Origin: UBA6522 sp965221035
GTDB lineage: Bacteria > Pseudomonadota > Gammaproteobacteria > Steroidobacterales > Rariloculaceae
NCBI GenBank assembly: GCA_965221035.1
Contig: OZ244860.1
Coordinates: 310,001 to 374,000, forward strand
Reading direction: 5' to 3'
DNA length: 64,000 bases
Numbering within the stretch: the stretch's first letter is position 1; each line of letters opens with the position of its first letter. Of the stretch, positions 42,427 through 50,912 are shown piece by piece. A program made the translations under genes and the position numbers. The notes under the pieces are model-generated. The model was given only the letters and a program-made list of their open reading frames with translations, was not told the origin of the DNA and made no database searches.

Positions 42427-44229
42427 ATGGATCGACAGCGCTCAACCAAACCGGGGTCCGGTTGGTTAATTCGGTTTCCCGGGCTGTTTCAAACCGGAAA
42501 GCCGTTTATATCCTCTTGGGTTTTCCTTTACGCCTGGATTGTTGCACTGCCCGGCGCGGCGTCGGCCCAGGACGCCGTCGACGGGTTGGCATTCACGTCG
42601 GCGCCGTACATCGCTCAAAATCCCAATCCCGCCGTGCCGCTGGCGGCCGTGCTGGCCTTCGATTCCCGCGGCGCTGTCGCCACGAGGGTGGATTTTGCCG
42701 ACGCCGAACGGACCTGGAGCGTCGATTTCGACCGCGTCCCCGGTGAGGGGCAAATCCTGCCGATCCTGGGGATGCGGCCGGACCGGCGGCACGAAATCCG
42801 CGTCACCATCTTCGACGGCGCGGGGGGATCACTGCAGTGGGACGGCGTTCTCGACTATACGACCCCGCCGTTGCCGGCGGACCGCTACCTCATGCCGCGC
42901 TACGATGTCCGCTTGGCCGAGACGGACCGCATGGAGCCGGGAGTGACCATCCTGAGCGTGCGCCGGGCGCTGCTGTCGCGGCCCCAGGACCGCAACCCGG
43001 CGCAACAGGCCTTCGTCACCGGCTACGGTCTGCTGTTGGCGCTGGACAACGAGGGGGAAGTGGTCTGGTACTATCAGTCCGACGACCGGATCGCGGGCAT
43101 CGACCGGCTGGCCAACGGCAACATCATATTCCACTTGGCTTCGTTCGAAGCGGTCGAAATGGACATGCTCGGCAACCGGCTACGCAGCTGGTACGCAGAG
43201 GAGCGGCCGCAGGGTCCTTCCACCGCCCCCGGCGCCATACCGATCCGGGGTGCCCAGACCCTGCACCATCAGCCCCACGAGGTTCGCGATGGCTCCTTCC
43301 TGTCGTTCTCGGCCAACTGGCGGGTGATCGAGAACTGGTACACCAACGAATTCGATCCTACTCCGAGGCGAGACCAGAAAGTGATGGGCGACACCATCCT
43401 GGAGTTCGACAAGGACGGCAGCATTCTGTGGAGCTGGAATGCCTTCGACTACCTAGATACCGACATGATCGGCTACGAAGCCTTCAACCCCTACTGGGTT
43501 ACCCGCGGTTTTCCCGACACCTGGGACTGGAGCCACGGCAATGGCGTCGCGTACGATCCTCGCGACGATTCGGTGGTGGCCAGCTTCAAGCTGCTGGACG
43601 CCATCGTCAAGATCGATCGACAGAGCAAGGAGATCAAGTGGATATTCGGCGACCACGTGGGCTGGGAAGGCGCGCTGAGGGACAAGCTCCTCACGCCCGT
43701 AGGCGGGGATTTCCGTTGGCCCTGGCACCAGCACAATCCACGCTGGACCCACGCCGGCACGCTGCTGGTGTTCAACAATAACCGCGGCCAGGCCAAACCC
43801 TTCGACGGTCGGCCGCACGTTCCTTTCGAGGACACCCACAGCTACTCCGTGGAGTATGAAATCAATGAGGCTGATGGCACGGTGCGCCAGGTCTGGATCT
43901 CTGAACCGGAACTCACCGAGGACTCCTGCAACAGCATGGCCATGAGCGAGGCGCATCGTCTGCCGATCACCGACAACATTCTCGAAATCAACGCGACCTG
44001 TGTGCCGGCGGGCACCACCGATGTCACCTGGGATATCTGGGACCGTTCCCAGCGGTACTTGTCAGAGATACCCCACGGCGGCCGCGTGCGGGAATTCACC
44101 CGCACCGATCCCGCGCAAGTCGTGTTCGACGTCTCCTTCAGGGATCCCCACGACGCGTTGGCATGGCAGGTCTATGGCGGTTTCCGTGCGCCTAGTCTTT
44201 ACCCGGGCGAGGGCGGGACGGGCCACTAG
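42427..44229 (+). CDS. Second arylsulfotransferase-like (ASST) protein
   Basis: 600-residue paralogue of the protein at 31841, with a long N-terminus before the signal segment (VFLYAWIVALPGAASAQ). AGGAGG eight bases before ATG 42427 fixes the start. Shared family marks: RMEPGVTILSVRRALL, QTLHHQPHE, DWSHGNGVAYD, QHNPRWTHAGT, YGGFRAP at the end. Where the family and the paralogue have an arginine (VSLRNQ), this protein reads ASFKLLD, so the proposed catalytic arginine is lysine. Periplasmic; may have a changed donor, or a binding rather than catalytic role. Confidence 0.88.
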   Translation: MDRQRSTKPGSGWLIRFPGLFQTGKPFISSWVFLYAWIVALPGAASAQDAVDGLAFTSAPYIAQNPNPAVPLAAVLAFDSRGAVATRVDFADAERTWSVDFDRVPGEGQILPILGMRPDRRHEIRVTIFDGAGGSLQWDGVLDYTTPPLPADRYLMPRYDVRLAETDRMEPGVTILSVRRALLSRPQDRNPAQQAFVTGYGLLLALDNEGEVVWYYQSDDRIAGIDRLANGNIIFHLASFEAVEMDMLGNRLRSWYAEERPQGPSTAPGAIPIRGAQTLHHQPHEVRDGSFLSFSANWRVIENWYTNEFDPTPRRDQKVMGDTILEFDKDGSILWSWNAFDYLDTDMIGYEAFNPYWVTRGFPDTWDWSHGNGVAYDPRDDSVVASFKLLDAIVKIDRQSKEIKWIFGDHVGWEGALRDKLLTPVGGDFRWPWHQHNPRWTHAGTLLVFNNNRGQAKPFDGRPHVPFEDTHSYSVEYEINEADGTVRQVWISEPELTEDSCNSMAMSEAHRLPITDNILEINATCVPAGTTDVTWDIWDRSQRYLSEIPHGGRVREFTRTDPAQVVFDVSFRDPHDALAWQVYGGFRAPSLYPGEGGTGH

Positions 44230-44546
44230 CCGTATTCGCAACCGTGTGGGTGCGCGTGCGCATCGAGGGCAATCCAGCACGCGATGGCTCGAACCTGATC
44301 CACTGGGTGACTATCCTGCTGCCGGACGGCCGCGAGCTGTTCGGTGAAGACATCAACTACGACGCCATCGATCGCAGGCGGCGCCGCGACTGAATGCCAG
44401 TCGCCATCATTCATGGCTGGTTTTCGGCGTTGGCCAAGATCGCGGAATTTTGCTGATCATCGTCACGGACTGCCGGCGCGACTGTTGGATTGGTATGCTT
44501 ATGGAAAGAATGTTGGAAATTACGACCACCAGTTCAGGAGATTGTC
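44230..44546. other. Intergenic region with possible 49-codon frame
   Basis: A GTG-initiated frame (44244-44393) encodes EGNPARDGSNLIHWVTILLP and DGRELFGEDINYDAIDRR, which reads like the end of a real protein, but it has no ribosome-binding site and no family I know. It may be a gene remnant. CAGGAG at 44535-44540 serves the AbrB gene. Nothing else recognised. Confidence 0.35.
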
Positions 44547-44840
44547 ATGTCGCTCGTCACCGTGAAATCCAAATACCAAGTTACTATCCCGGCAAAGCTG
44601 CGCAAGGGTCTTGGGTTACATGAGGGTGACATCATGGAGGCTAGCGTGTTCGGGGGCGGCATACTACTGCGCCCAAAAGAGATCGCGGACCGTCAGTCAG
44701 TCGCGGAGCGGGTTGACTCGATTCTCGCGGACATTGAGCGCACACCTTACGATTCGGAGCGCGCCGAGGAAGAAATCATGCAACGTGCCATCGCGGATAT
44801 TTCCGAGGTTCGCAAGAAGCGCCGCAACTCCCTCACATGA
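44547..44840 (+). CDS. AbrB-type (SpoVT/MazE-like) antitoxin
   Basis: 97-residue DNA-binding antitoxin: swapped-hairpin domain SLVTVKSKYQVTIPAKLRKGLGLHEGD at the N-terminus, then a charged helical tail (ADIERTPYDSERAEEEIMQR) that would wrap a toxin. ATG 44547 is preferred because CAGGAG precedes it by six bases. The following PIN toxin frame starts inside its stop (ATGA) but is truncated, so this is now an orphan antitoxin or one neutralising toxins elsewhere. Confidence 0.88.
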   Translation: MSLVTVKSKYQVTIPAKLRKGLGLHEGDIMEASVFGGGILLRPKEIADRQSVAERVDSILADIERTPYDSERAEEEIMQRAIADISEVRKKRRNSLT

Positions 44841-44953
44841 GGGTGGTTATCGACTGCAACGTTCTGGTATCAGCTGCCCGATCCGGAGGGGCCTGTGCAC
44901 GAGTCGTGGTCGAGGTGAATACTCCCAGAGTTTTTCTGGAACAGTGTTGTTGA
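44837..44953 (+). pseudogene. Truncated PIN-domain toxin
   Basis: Frame of 38 codons starting at the ATG that overlaps the AbrB stop by four bases. It opens with MRVVIDCNVLVSAARSGGA, the first strand and aspartate of a PIN domain (Asp6), then changes to unrelated sequence and stops at 44951. The remaining ~100 residues with the other acidic residues are lost; a VOC gene on the opposite strand follows. Too short for standard gene callers. Confidence 0.7.
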
Positions 44954-45000
44954 ACATAAACTTGCACGGATCGGACGTGCAAAGCTGTCGGCGTGACCCG

Positions 45001-45489
45001 CTATTCCTCGGCGTTGGCCCGCACCCGTTCCTCCAGAGCCGCCCGCCGCCGCGCATCGATGAGTTCAATGCGCGGACCGTCCGGCACCTTGTGGTAGGCG
45101 AATCGAGATACCCGTCCATTGACTTCGTCGTAGGTCAGTTCCAGGGGGAAGCCGGCGGCGCTCAGGCGTGCTGACGTGGCCTCGAAATCGTCGGCCCAGT
45201 ACGCCATGTGGTGCAGGACGATATTGTCAGTTGTGTACCAGAGCGTTCCCTCAGGGGCGCAGATCAGTTCCAGGTCGGGTGGTCCCCCCACGGTCCAGCA
45301 GACCTGAAGCGGAACGGAGACGGGCGCGCCGTCGATGCGGATCGGCATCTCGCCGTTTCCCATGGGTGCCCAGCGACATCCGAAGAAGCCCGTGAACAGG
45401 GCCTTGGCCCGGGTCATGTCCGGTACGACGATACCGATATGGGCCAGAGGGCCGATACCGCCCACGATCCCGAGTGGGTCAGTCTTCAT
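45001..45489 (-). CDS. VOC (glyoxalase/dioxygenase fold) family protein
   Basis: 162-residue protein with the paired beta-alpha-beta-beta-beta modules of the vicinal oxygen chelate superfamily. LAHIGIVVPDMTRAKALF starts module one; IVLHHMAYWADDFEATSARL starts module two; DGPRIELIDARRR ends it. Metal-ligand candidates are His17, the His-His of VLHHMAY and the final Glu of RIELID. Function could be lyase, isomerase or lactoylglutathione-like; not assignable. It lies three bases after the amidohydrolase gene on the same strand, so the two are cotranscribed. Confidence 0.88.
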   Translation of the reverse strand: MKTDPLGIVGGIGPLAHIGIVVPDMTRAKALFTGFFGCRWAPMGNGEMPIRIDGAPVSVPLQVCWTVGGPPDLELICAPEGTLWYTTDNIVLHHMAYWADDFEATSARLSAAGFPLELTYDEVNGRVSRFAYHKVPDGPRIELIDARRRAALEERVRANAEE

Positions 45490-45492
45490 GCG

Positions 45493-47253
45493 CTATGGTT
45501 CCGCTGAGAGTTCGTATACGGTGTTGCCCTCGAAGATCGTCGTCATGACCTGTGTGTCGGCGATGTCGGAGGCCGGGATTTCGAACAGGTTACGGTCGAG
45601 GACGATCAGGTCCGCGGATTTGCCCACCTCGATGGAACCGGCGATGTCTTCGACCTTGAGCGCCCTGGCGCCGTTGATGGTCACGATTTCAAGCGCCGTT
45701 TCCAGGCTCACCGCCTGCTCGGCCCACTTGGTTTCCTGGGGGTTTTCCAGGTAGGGATCCTGACGGGTGAGCATGGCTTCGACACCGGGCCAGGGGTTCG
45801 GCGTCGGTACCACCGCCGGCCAGTCCGAACCGAAGGCCGGTTCCGCGCCGGATTCCGCCAGCGAGCGGATGGGAAAGGAAAACTCGGCCCGTTCGTGGCC
45901 GATTGCTGCCGTCTGTGCTTCGACCACTCCCGGAACGGGATACCAGAGAATCGGGGCAAGTTCCGGGATCGCGCCGAGTTCCGCGAACCGGCCGATGTCA
46001 TCGGCGTGCATGAGGCCGGCATGACTGATCTCGTGGCGCAGTCCTGAAGGCCCGTTCGCCGTTCGCGCCGCCTCGATGGCGTCCAGGCCCTGGCGCAATG
46101 CTCCGTCGCCGACGGCGTGCATCTTTACCGTCAGCCCCTCTGCATCGAAGCGGGTGACATCCTCTGCCAGGGTGGCCGAATCGTGCAGCGGTTCACCGCG
46201 AAAGTCGGCCGCAAATTCGTCGTGGGGCAGGTACGGTTCCAGCATGTAAGCGGTACGGGAGGGAGCGATTCCGTCCAGAAATATCTTGATGAAATCCGGG
46301 TTGACGCGCTCGCTACGGTACGTGTCCCGCTGTTCGATATTGAGCAGATGGTCGTCGTGGCCCTGAATCCAGGCGCGTTTCCAGATGAGGCTCGCGGCGA
46401 CGCGGGCATTGAGCCGGCCGGACGTATCGAGCGCGTTGTATGTCCGCAGTGCACCGGCTTCGGCGATCGCGTCCTTGAAACCGGTCACGCCATATCGATT
46501 CAACATGGCCACAATCCACGAGAGGGCTTCCTCGTACTGTTCAGCGGAGTAGTCGGGGAGTGTTGATATGGCGTTGTAGGCCGCATCGTCGATGAGGATG
46601 CCGATGGGCATGCCGTCGCCATCGCGAACGATGGAACCTCCTTGAGGATCGGGCGTGTCGGCGCCGATGCCCAGCCGCTCCAGCGCCAGGGAATTCACCC
46701 AGGCGTTGTGGACGGTGGAATCCATGAGGAAAACCGGGTTGTCCGGTGCAACGGTGTCGAGGAGTTCCGCGTTGATCGACTGATCGAGCGTGGCCAGCCC
46801 AACCGCCCACTGCCCGCCGCGGATCCATTCACCGGACTCGGAACCGGCTACGCAGCCCCCGACATGCTCAAGAATCTCCTCGACCGTGTAGGTAAACGGA
46901 AAGCTGCAGTCGTACAGCGCCGCCATGGCGCCGTCCACGGGATGAATGTGGATGTCGAACATTCCGGGCATGGCCATGCGGCCCTGAAGGTCCGTGACTT
47001 CCGTCCCCTCACCGACAAATTGGGCAATCTCGTCGTTGGAGCCGACCGCCACGAACCTGCCGTCGGCGATGGCCACCGCCTCCGCCCAGGGTCGGGCGTC
47101 GTCGACGGTGTAGATCGCGCCGTTGCGGAGCACCCGGTCGGCGCCATTCGGTGCCCCGGCATCCAGAGCCGGCGCCGGCACGTCCCCCGCCGGCTGGCAT
47201 GCGCCCAACAAAGCCGCCAGTGGAATGACGTACAGTCTGCGATGCGGCGTCAT
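45493..47253 (-). CDS. Lipoprotein amidohydrolase, YtcJ-like
   Basis: 586-residue amidohydrolase-3 family protein. The lipobox LLGAC (Cys19) predicts an envelope lipoprotein. HxH of the metal site is in GMFDIHIHPVDG; other markers are LTVKMHAVGDGAL, HEISHAGLMHADD and FGSDWPAVVPTPNP (catalytic Asp). C-terminal SADLIVLDRNLFEI is the typical beta-domain return. Probably hydrolyses an amide or imide in the periplasm. Operon with the VOC protein. A second YtcJ-like paralogue is at 53332. Confidence 0.92.
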   Translation of the reverse strand: MTPHRRLYVIPLAALLGACQPAGDVPAPALDAGAPNGADRVLRNGAIYTVDDARPWAEAVAIADGRFVAVGSNDEIAQFVGEGTEVTDLQGRMAMPGMFDIHIHPVDGAMAALYDCSFPFTYTVEEILEHVGGCVAGSESGEWIRGGQWAVGLATLDQSINAELLDTVAPDNPVFLMDSTVHNAWVNSLALERLGIGADTPDPQGGSIVRDGDGMPIGILIDDAAYNAISTLPDYSAEQYEEALSWIVAMLNRYGVTGFKDAIAEAGALRTYNALDTSGRLNARVAASLIWKRAWIQGHDDHLLNIEQRDTYRSERVNPDFIKIFLDGIAPSRTAYMLEPYLPHDEFAADFRGEPLHDSATLAEDVTRFDAEGLTVKMHAVGDGALRQGLDAIEAARTANGPSGLRHEISHAGLMHADDIGRFAELGAIPELAPILWYPVPGVVEAQTAAIGHERAEFSFPIRSLAESGAEPAFGSDWPAVVPTPNPWPGVEAMLTRQDPYLENPQETKWAEQAVSLETALEIVTINGARALKVEDIAGSIEVGKSADLIVLDRNLFEIPASDIADTQVMTTIFEGNTVYELSAEP

Positions 47254-47451
47254 GTCGAGAATCCCTCCATGGAGTTACCAATGACATATCCGTGTTGGCT
47301 GGTCGCACATCGACGTATAGCGTACACAGCGGTCGATTTCCAGTCTGCAGACGTCTGAATCGAAATTAATGACGACGGACTGGCCGGAATCCCCCGCGAT
47401 CAGGGACAATGGGAGCAGGGTCCAAAGATTTCTGTTCGGGAGGGAAGGGCA

Positions 47452-47844
47452 ATGCGCATGAAGTTACAGGGAACAATATTCGCCTGTTCGTTGCTGCTGG
47501 TGATGGCAGGCGTACACGCACACCACGGCGGTGCCGCATACGACGGTTCGCAGACCGTCGAAGTTGTCGGCAAGGTGACCCGGTTCGAATTTGTCAATCC
47601 GCACGTCCTGATCTATGCGAACGTCATGGACGAGGATGGTGGCACCGTAGAGTGGTCCGGCGAGCTGACGAGCCCCAATCGCCTGGCGCGCAGCGGCAGT
47701 GGCGCCGTACGCTGGCACAAGGACATCTTCAAACCCGGCGACGGCATCACGCTGATCGGCAACCCGGCCCGAACCGGCGCTCCCTCCTTGCGCTTGCGGG
47801 AGGTCCTTGACGCCGATGGCGTGAAGATGATCGGCGACGATTGA
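47452..47844 (+). CDS. Secreted DUF6152-type protein
   Basis: 130-residue exported protein, signal peptide to about residue 23, then HAHHGGAAYDGSQTVEVVGKVTRFEFVNPHV. The HH-x-A start followed by E/V-x-G-x-V-x-x-x-x-x-x-NPHV is shared with the N-terminal halves of the proteins at 49594 and 58386. The pair of histidines right after cleavage suggests metal binding. Small OB-like beta barrel is likely. GGGAGGGAAGGG lies just upstream. Function not known. Separated from a C-terminal-domain-only protein (48688) by a VapBC module. Confidence 0.85.
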   Translation: MRMKLQGTIFACSLLLVMAGVHAHHGGAAYDGSQTVEVVGKVTRFEFVNPHVLIYANVMDEDGGTVEWSGELTSPNRLARSGSGAVRWHKDIFKPGDGITLIGNPARTGAPSLRLREVLDADGVKMIGDD

Positions 47845-47905
47845 TCGAGGCATATACCGGAATTGCGCTTGCGTTTGGACTCACTGGCGGCATTCGGCCG
47901 ATCAG

Positions 47906-47934
47906 TTGTCCAAGCAATTCGCAATGGGTAGAAT
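47906..47934 (+). promoter_or_regulatory. Putative promoter of VapBC-like pair
   Basis: TTGTCC (47906-47911), 17-base spacer, TAGAAT (47929-47934), immediately upstream of a long inverted repeat that reaches into the start codon. Confidence 0.45.
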
Positions 47935-47936
47935 TT

Positions 47937-47973
47937 CCATATTATATCTATACTGGACGTACATATAATATGG
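47937..47973. promoter_or_regulatory. 11-bp inverted repeat over the antitoxin start, probable operator
   Basis: CCATATTATAT (47937-47947) and ATATAATATGG (47963-47973) are perfect inverted arms with a 15-base spacer. The right arm includes the ATG of the ribbon-helix-helix gene. Such antitoxins bind palindromes in their own promoters, so autoregulation is likely. The arms could alternatively form an mRNA hairpin hiding the start codon. Confidence 0.65.
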
Positions 47974-48224
47974 CTACCAGAACGACCATTTTGCTAGATG
48001 ATGACGTGCGAACGGCGGCTCGGGAGCTCGCCAGCCGATACGGTTGTTCCGTTTCTGAAGCGATCCGCCGCGCGGTTTTGGGTCACCGGAATGTTGTTCT
48101 CGGAATCTCTCGGGAACAGCGCACGGTGAGGATGCAAATCCTTGAGGAACTATTCGACTTGTTCCAAGGGCATGATGCCGATGAAGAAATCCGTAGACTC
48201 AAGCAACAGGACGAGGGATTCTGA
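47970..48224 (+). CDS. Ribbon-helix-helix (VapB-like) antitoxin
   Basis: 84-residue protein: beta-strand RTTILLDDDVRTAARELASRYGCSVSEAIRRAV is the ribbon-helix-helix DNA-binding fold, followed by a toxin-binding tail (LEELFDLFQGHDADEEIRR). ATG 47970 is chosen because the fold begins there; the longer frame from 47841 runs through the promoter. Its stop abuts the toxin ATG with no gap. Probably neutralises the PIN protein and represses the operon through the palindrome over its start. Confidence 0.85.
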   Translation: MATRTTILLDDDVRTAARELASRYGCSVSEAIRRAVLGHRNVVLGISREQRTVRMQILEELFDLFQGHDADEEIRRLKQQDEGF

Positions 48225-48620
48225 ATGCCAATCCATCTGGACACGGATTTTCTCGTCTACGCCTTGGCCGAAGCGGGACCGGAGCGACGGAAGCTTCTTG
48301 AACTTGCAACTTCCGATGAGGTCATCGAACTGAGTGCGGTCGCATGGTACGAGTTCACGCGAGGACCTCGAACGCCGGACCAGGTGGTGAGAGCGCGTTC
48401 TTTCTTTATGCAGGATGGCATTATTCCCTTCTCGGAGCACATTGCCGTAGAGGCGGCGGAAGTATTTCGTCGGCTTGGGTCACCGCGTCGACGCTCCGCC
48501 GACGTGGCGATCGGCGTGACGGCCGTCGCGCGAGGCGCAACCCTCATTTCGCGCAATGTCAGGGATTTTGCCGGAATCTCCGGACTGGACGTCATGGACG
48601 GTCGGGAGGGTTTGCATTGA
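48225..48620 (+). CDS. VapC-like PIN-domain toxin
   Basis: 131-residue PIN ribonuclease. Acidic active-site residues: Asp6 in HLDTDFLVYAL, Glu43 in AWYEFTRG, Asp93 in RRSADVAIGVTA and the aspartate of ISRNVRDFAGISGL. Length is typical and the frame is intact. Adjoins the ribbon-helix-helix antitoxin. AT content is higher than in the flanking envelope-protein genes, consistent with arrival by transfer. Confidence 0.9.
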   Translation: MPIHLDTDFLVYALAEAGPERRKLLELATSDEVIELSAVAWYEFTRGPRTPDQVVRARSFFMQDGIIPFSEHIAVEAAEVFRRLGSPRRRSADVAIGVTAVARGATLISRNVRDFAGISGLDVMDGREGLH

Positions 48621-48687
48621 TGGGTCGGCCGTTGTCGGGCATTTTGCCGAATGGCGGGCAAATAATTTAAGTCAGGAGTGTTTTGCC

Positions 48688-49434
48688 ATGTCCAAGCGCT
48701 TTTGTGTGGTGATCAGCGCGATCCTTGCCGCGGTTTCCTGTCCCTCCTGGTCACAGGTCATCGGGCACGGTGATGACCTGTCCGGCGTGTGGACCAACGA
48801 CCCGGAGCCCGACACCCGCGCATTCCAGAACTGGGCACTAACCGGAGACCTGCCGCCGATGACCGAGTGGGCCCTTGAGCGCTTCGAGGTGTCCAGACCC
48901 ACCTTCGGCCCGCGCAGTGTGCCGGTGCTGGAGACCAACGACCCCGTGTACGCATGCTTCCCGCCCGGGACGCCGCGCATCTACATGCACCCGTTCCCGA
49001 TGGAAATCATTCAGACACCCGGCAGGGTGATGATGGTCTTCGAATACGACCATGTCGTGCGTGCGATCTATACCGACGGCCGCGACCATCGCACCGATCT
49101 GGCGCCCATGTACATGGGCGATTCAACCGGCTACTGGGAGGGGGATACCCTGGTGGTTGAGACCGTCAACTTCAACGACAAGACCTGGGTGGACCGCCGC
49201 GGCGTCCCGCACAGCGAAAAAATGCGCGTGGTCGAGCGCATCCGGCGCGTCGGCGACGACAGGCTGCGCATCGACATCACGGTGGAGGATCCGGTCGCCT
49301 TCACGGAGCCCTGGTCCGGGCAACGGCACTATCGCCGCGTCGACTGGGACATCGAGGAATTCGTCTGCATGGACAATGTCAACTTCGAAGATTTCGAGCG
49401 GGAGGTGCTGGAGTACCAGGGCGAAGCCGGGTGA
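48688..49434 (+). CDS. Secreted protein of unknown function, domain shared with DUF6152 fusions
   Basis: 248-residue exported protein; ATG 48688 follows CAGGAG and starts a signal peptide (ending PSWSQ). The body contains ACFPPGTPRIYMHPFPMEI, STGYWEGDTLVVETVNFND and VEDPVAFTEPW. The same order of motifs forms the C-terminal halves of the proteins at 49594 (CAPKGMP, GRWVDERTLAVTTTHMNW) and 58386 (CIPPGMP, GRWEERTLVVETTDMDW). I know of no assigned activity. It stands alone here, close to the single-domain DUF6152 gene at 47452. Confidence 0.82.
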   Translation: MSKRFCVVISAILAAVSCPSWSQVIGHGDDLSGVWTNDPEPDTRAFQNWALTGDLPPMTEWALERFEVSRPTFGPRSVPVLETNDPVYACFPPGTPRIYMHPFPMEIIQTPGRVMMVFEYDHVVRAIYTDGRDHRTDLAPMYMGDSTGYWEGDTLVVETVNFNDKTWVDRRGVPHSEKMRVVERIRRVGDDRLRIDITVEDPVAFTEPWSGQRHYRRVDWDIEEFVCMDNVNFEDFEREVLEYQGEAG

Positions 49435-49593
49435 TGGAAACTCCGTGAGGTTTGCGCCTGCGCAACCAATTCATTCGTAATCATTCCTTGCGGAAGCGGA
49501 GGTTCGGACCGGAGTCGGCAGTTGCTGTCGCGTTGGGAGATTCATTTTCTGACGAGTTCGGCTCCACACGCCAGGGCGACAACTCCGTGGCGT

Positions 49594-50721
49594 TCAGTCC
49601 TCGGCTTCTGGCGTGCAGTCGTAGTCTCCGACCACCGCGTCGGGGTACCAGACCCAGTGCTTGCCGAACGTGAGGGGTTCGATCAGGTACTCCGGGTCTG
49701 TCAAGGTCATGGAGTAGTCCAGCCGATCACCCTGTTCACTCACGGTGAAGCGCTCCTCCAGTGTTGCCGCCGTACTCATCGGAATGCCCTGACCGTCGAA
49801 ATGACCCCAGTTCATGTGGGTCGTCGTGACGGCAAGCGTACGTTCGTCGACCCATCGCCCGATCGAATACCCGAGGAGTGAATCAGGCTGCCCCGTGGCC
49901 GAGGCGTCTGGCGCCATGTGAATTGTGCGGACCGTATCGAATTCTTCGTTGTGCCAGAGGATGTTTTCCCCATCCTGAACGAATTCGAACGGGTAGGGTG
50001 CCTCCATGATCATTGGCATACCCTTTGGCGCACAGTTTCGCAGCGGGTTGTCGCGCGTCCACTCGAATGCGTCCACCGCATTCAGCGCCGCATCGGTCAG
50101 GTTGGAGCGGCCGGCCGCCGTTCGGCCCAGACCCCGAGGCAAGAGCATGGGAATGTTGTCCGGAGTGCTCCATATTCGAAACAGGCCCAGCTCCGGTGCC
50201 GTGGTAAAGCCGACCGATCTGCGCCGGCTGGCTGACATTTCGATGGTCCGGTCGGTCCAGCGTCGCTCGACATTGGCCCCCAGCAGCACTTCCTGGCCGT
50301 CGTCGGTAAGCAGGTTCGTGAAGTAGAGGCCGTTCGTCACACGGTGGGCCGGATGTCCGGCGACGCGAATTGTGTCGCCCACAACCATGAAAGATGGATC
50401 GATCTGCCAGCGTCGCATGTTGCTCAATGCGGTGGTGGCCATTTCCCATACATTCTCATTACCGTTTTCGTCCACCACCCGCATGGATGCCTGTACGTGA
50501 GGATTGCGCCACAAGATGTCTGTGACTTCGCCTTCCAATTCAATGAGCGTGGATGTGTCGTAGTTGCCCGCAACCGCATGGTGCGCGAGGCCCTTGATCG
50601 GACATCCGGCAATGCCAAGAAGAATGCCTGTTCGAATCAACATCCCTGCGTGTTTTCGACAGATTCCGTCAACGATGTATTTCATGTTTTTCGTGTACTC
50701 GCGGCGGGTGTCTGTTCCCAA
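49594..50721 (-). CDS. Two-domain DUF6152-type secreted protein
   Basis: 375 residues, or 363 from the ATG at 50685 where a better signal peptide begins (ending KGLAHH). N-terminal domain: HHAVAGNYDTSTLIELEGEVTDILWRNPHV pattern, as in the small protein at 47452. C-terminal domain: CAPKGMPMIMEAPYPFEF, RWVDERTLAVTTTHMNWGHF, as in the protein at 48688. Full-length relative at 58386. Periplasmic, function unknown; often found beside catabolic genes in gammaproteobacteria. It converges with the 48688 gene. Confidence 0.85.
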   Translation of the reverse strand: MGTDTRREYTKNMKYIVDGICRKHAGMLIRTGILLGIAGCPIKGLAHHAVAGNYDTSTLIELEGEVTDILWRNPHVQASMRVVDENGNENVWEMATTALSNMRRWQIDPSFMVVGDTIRVAGHPAHRVTNGLYFTNLLTDDGQEVLLGANVERRWTDRTIEMSASRRRSVGFTTAPELGLFRIWSTPDNIPMLLPRGLGRTAAGRSNLTDAALNAVDAFEWTRDNPLRNCAPKGMPMIMEAPYPFEFVQDGENILWHNEEFDTVRTIHMAPDASATGQPDSLLGYSIGRWVDERTLAVTTTHMNWGHFDGQGIPMSTAATLEERFTVSEQGDRLDYSMTLTDPEYLIEPLTFGKHWVWYPDAVVGDYDCTPEAED

Positions 50722-50912
50722 TGGTATGTCACGGGTGGTGCGTGATCAAACGGATTCCCAGGGCTGCAGGGGCCGTGACGAAATGCCCGCAGGCAACAAA
50801 CGGGGCCGGGGCAAGGGGGCGCAGTAGTATTGACGCCCGTCAGGGTCTATGCTTGGACACATGATCCATTGCCCGGGAAGGTTGCGGCGCGCCATGTCCG
50901 GGAGGAAACCCG

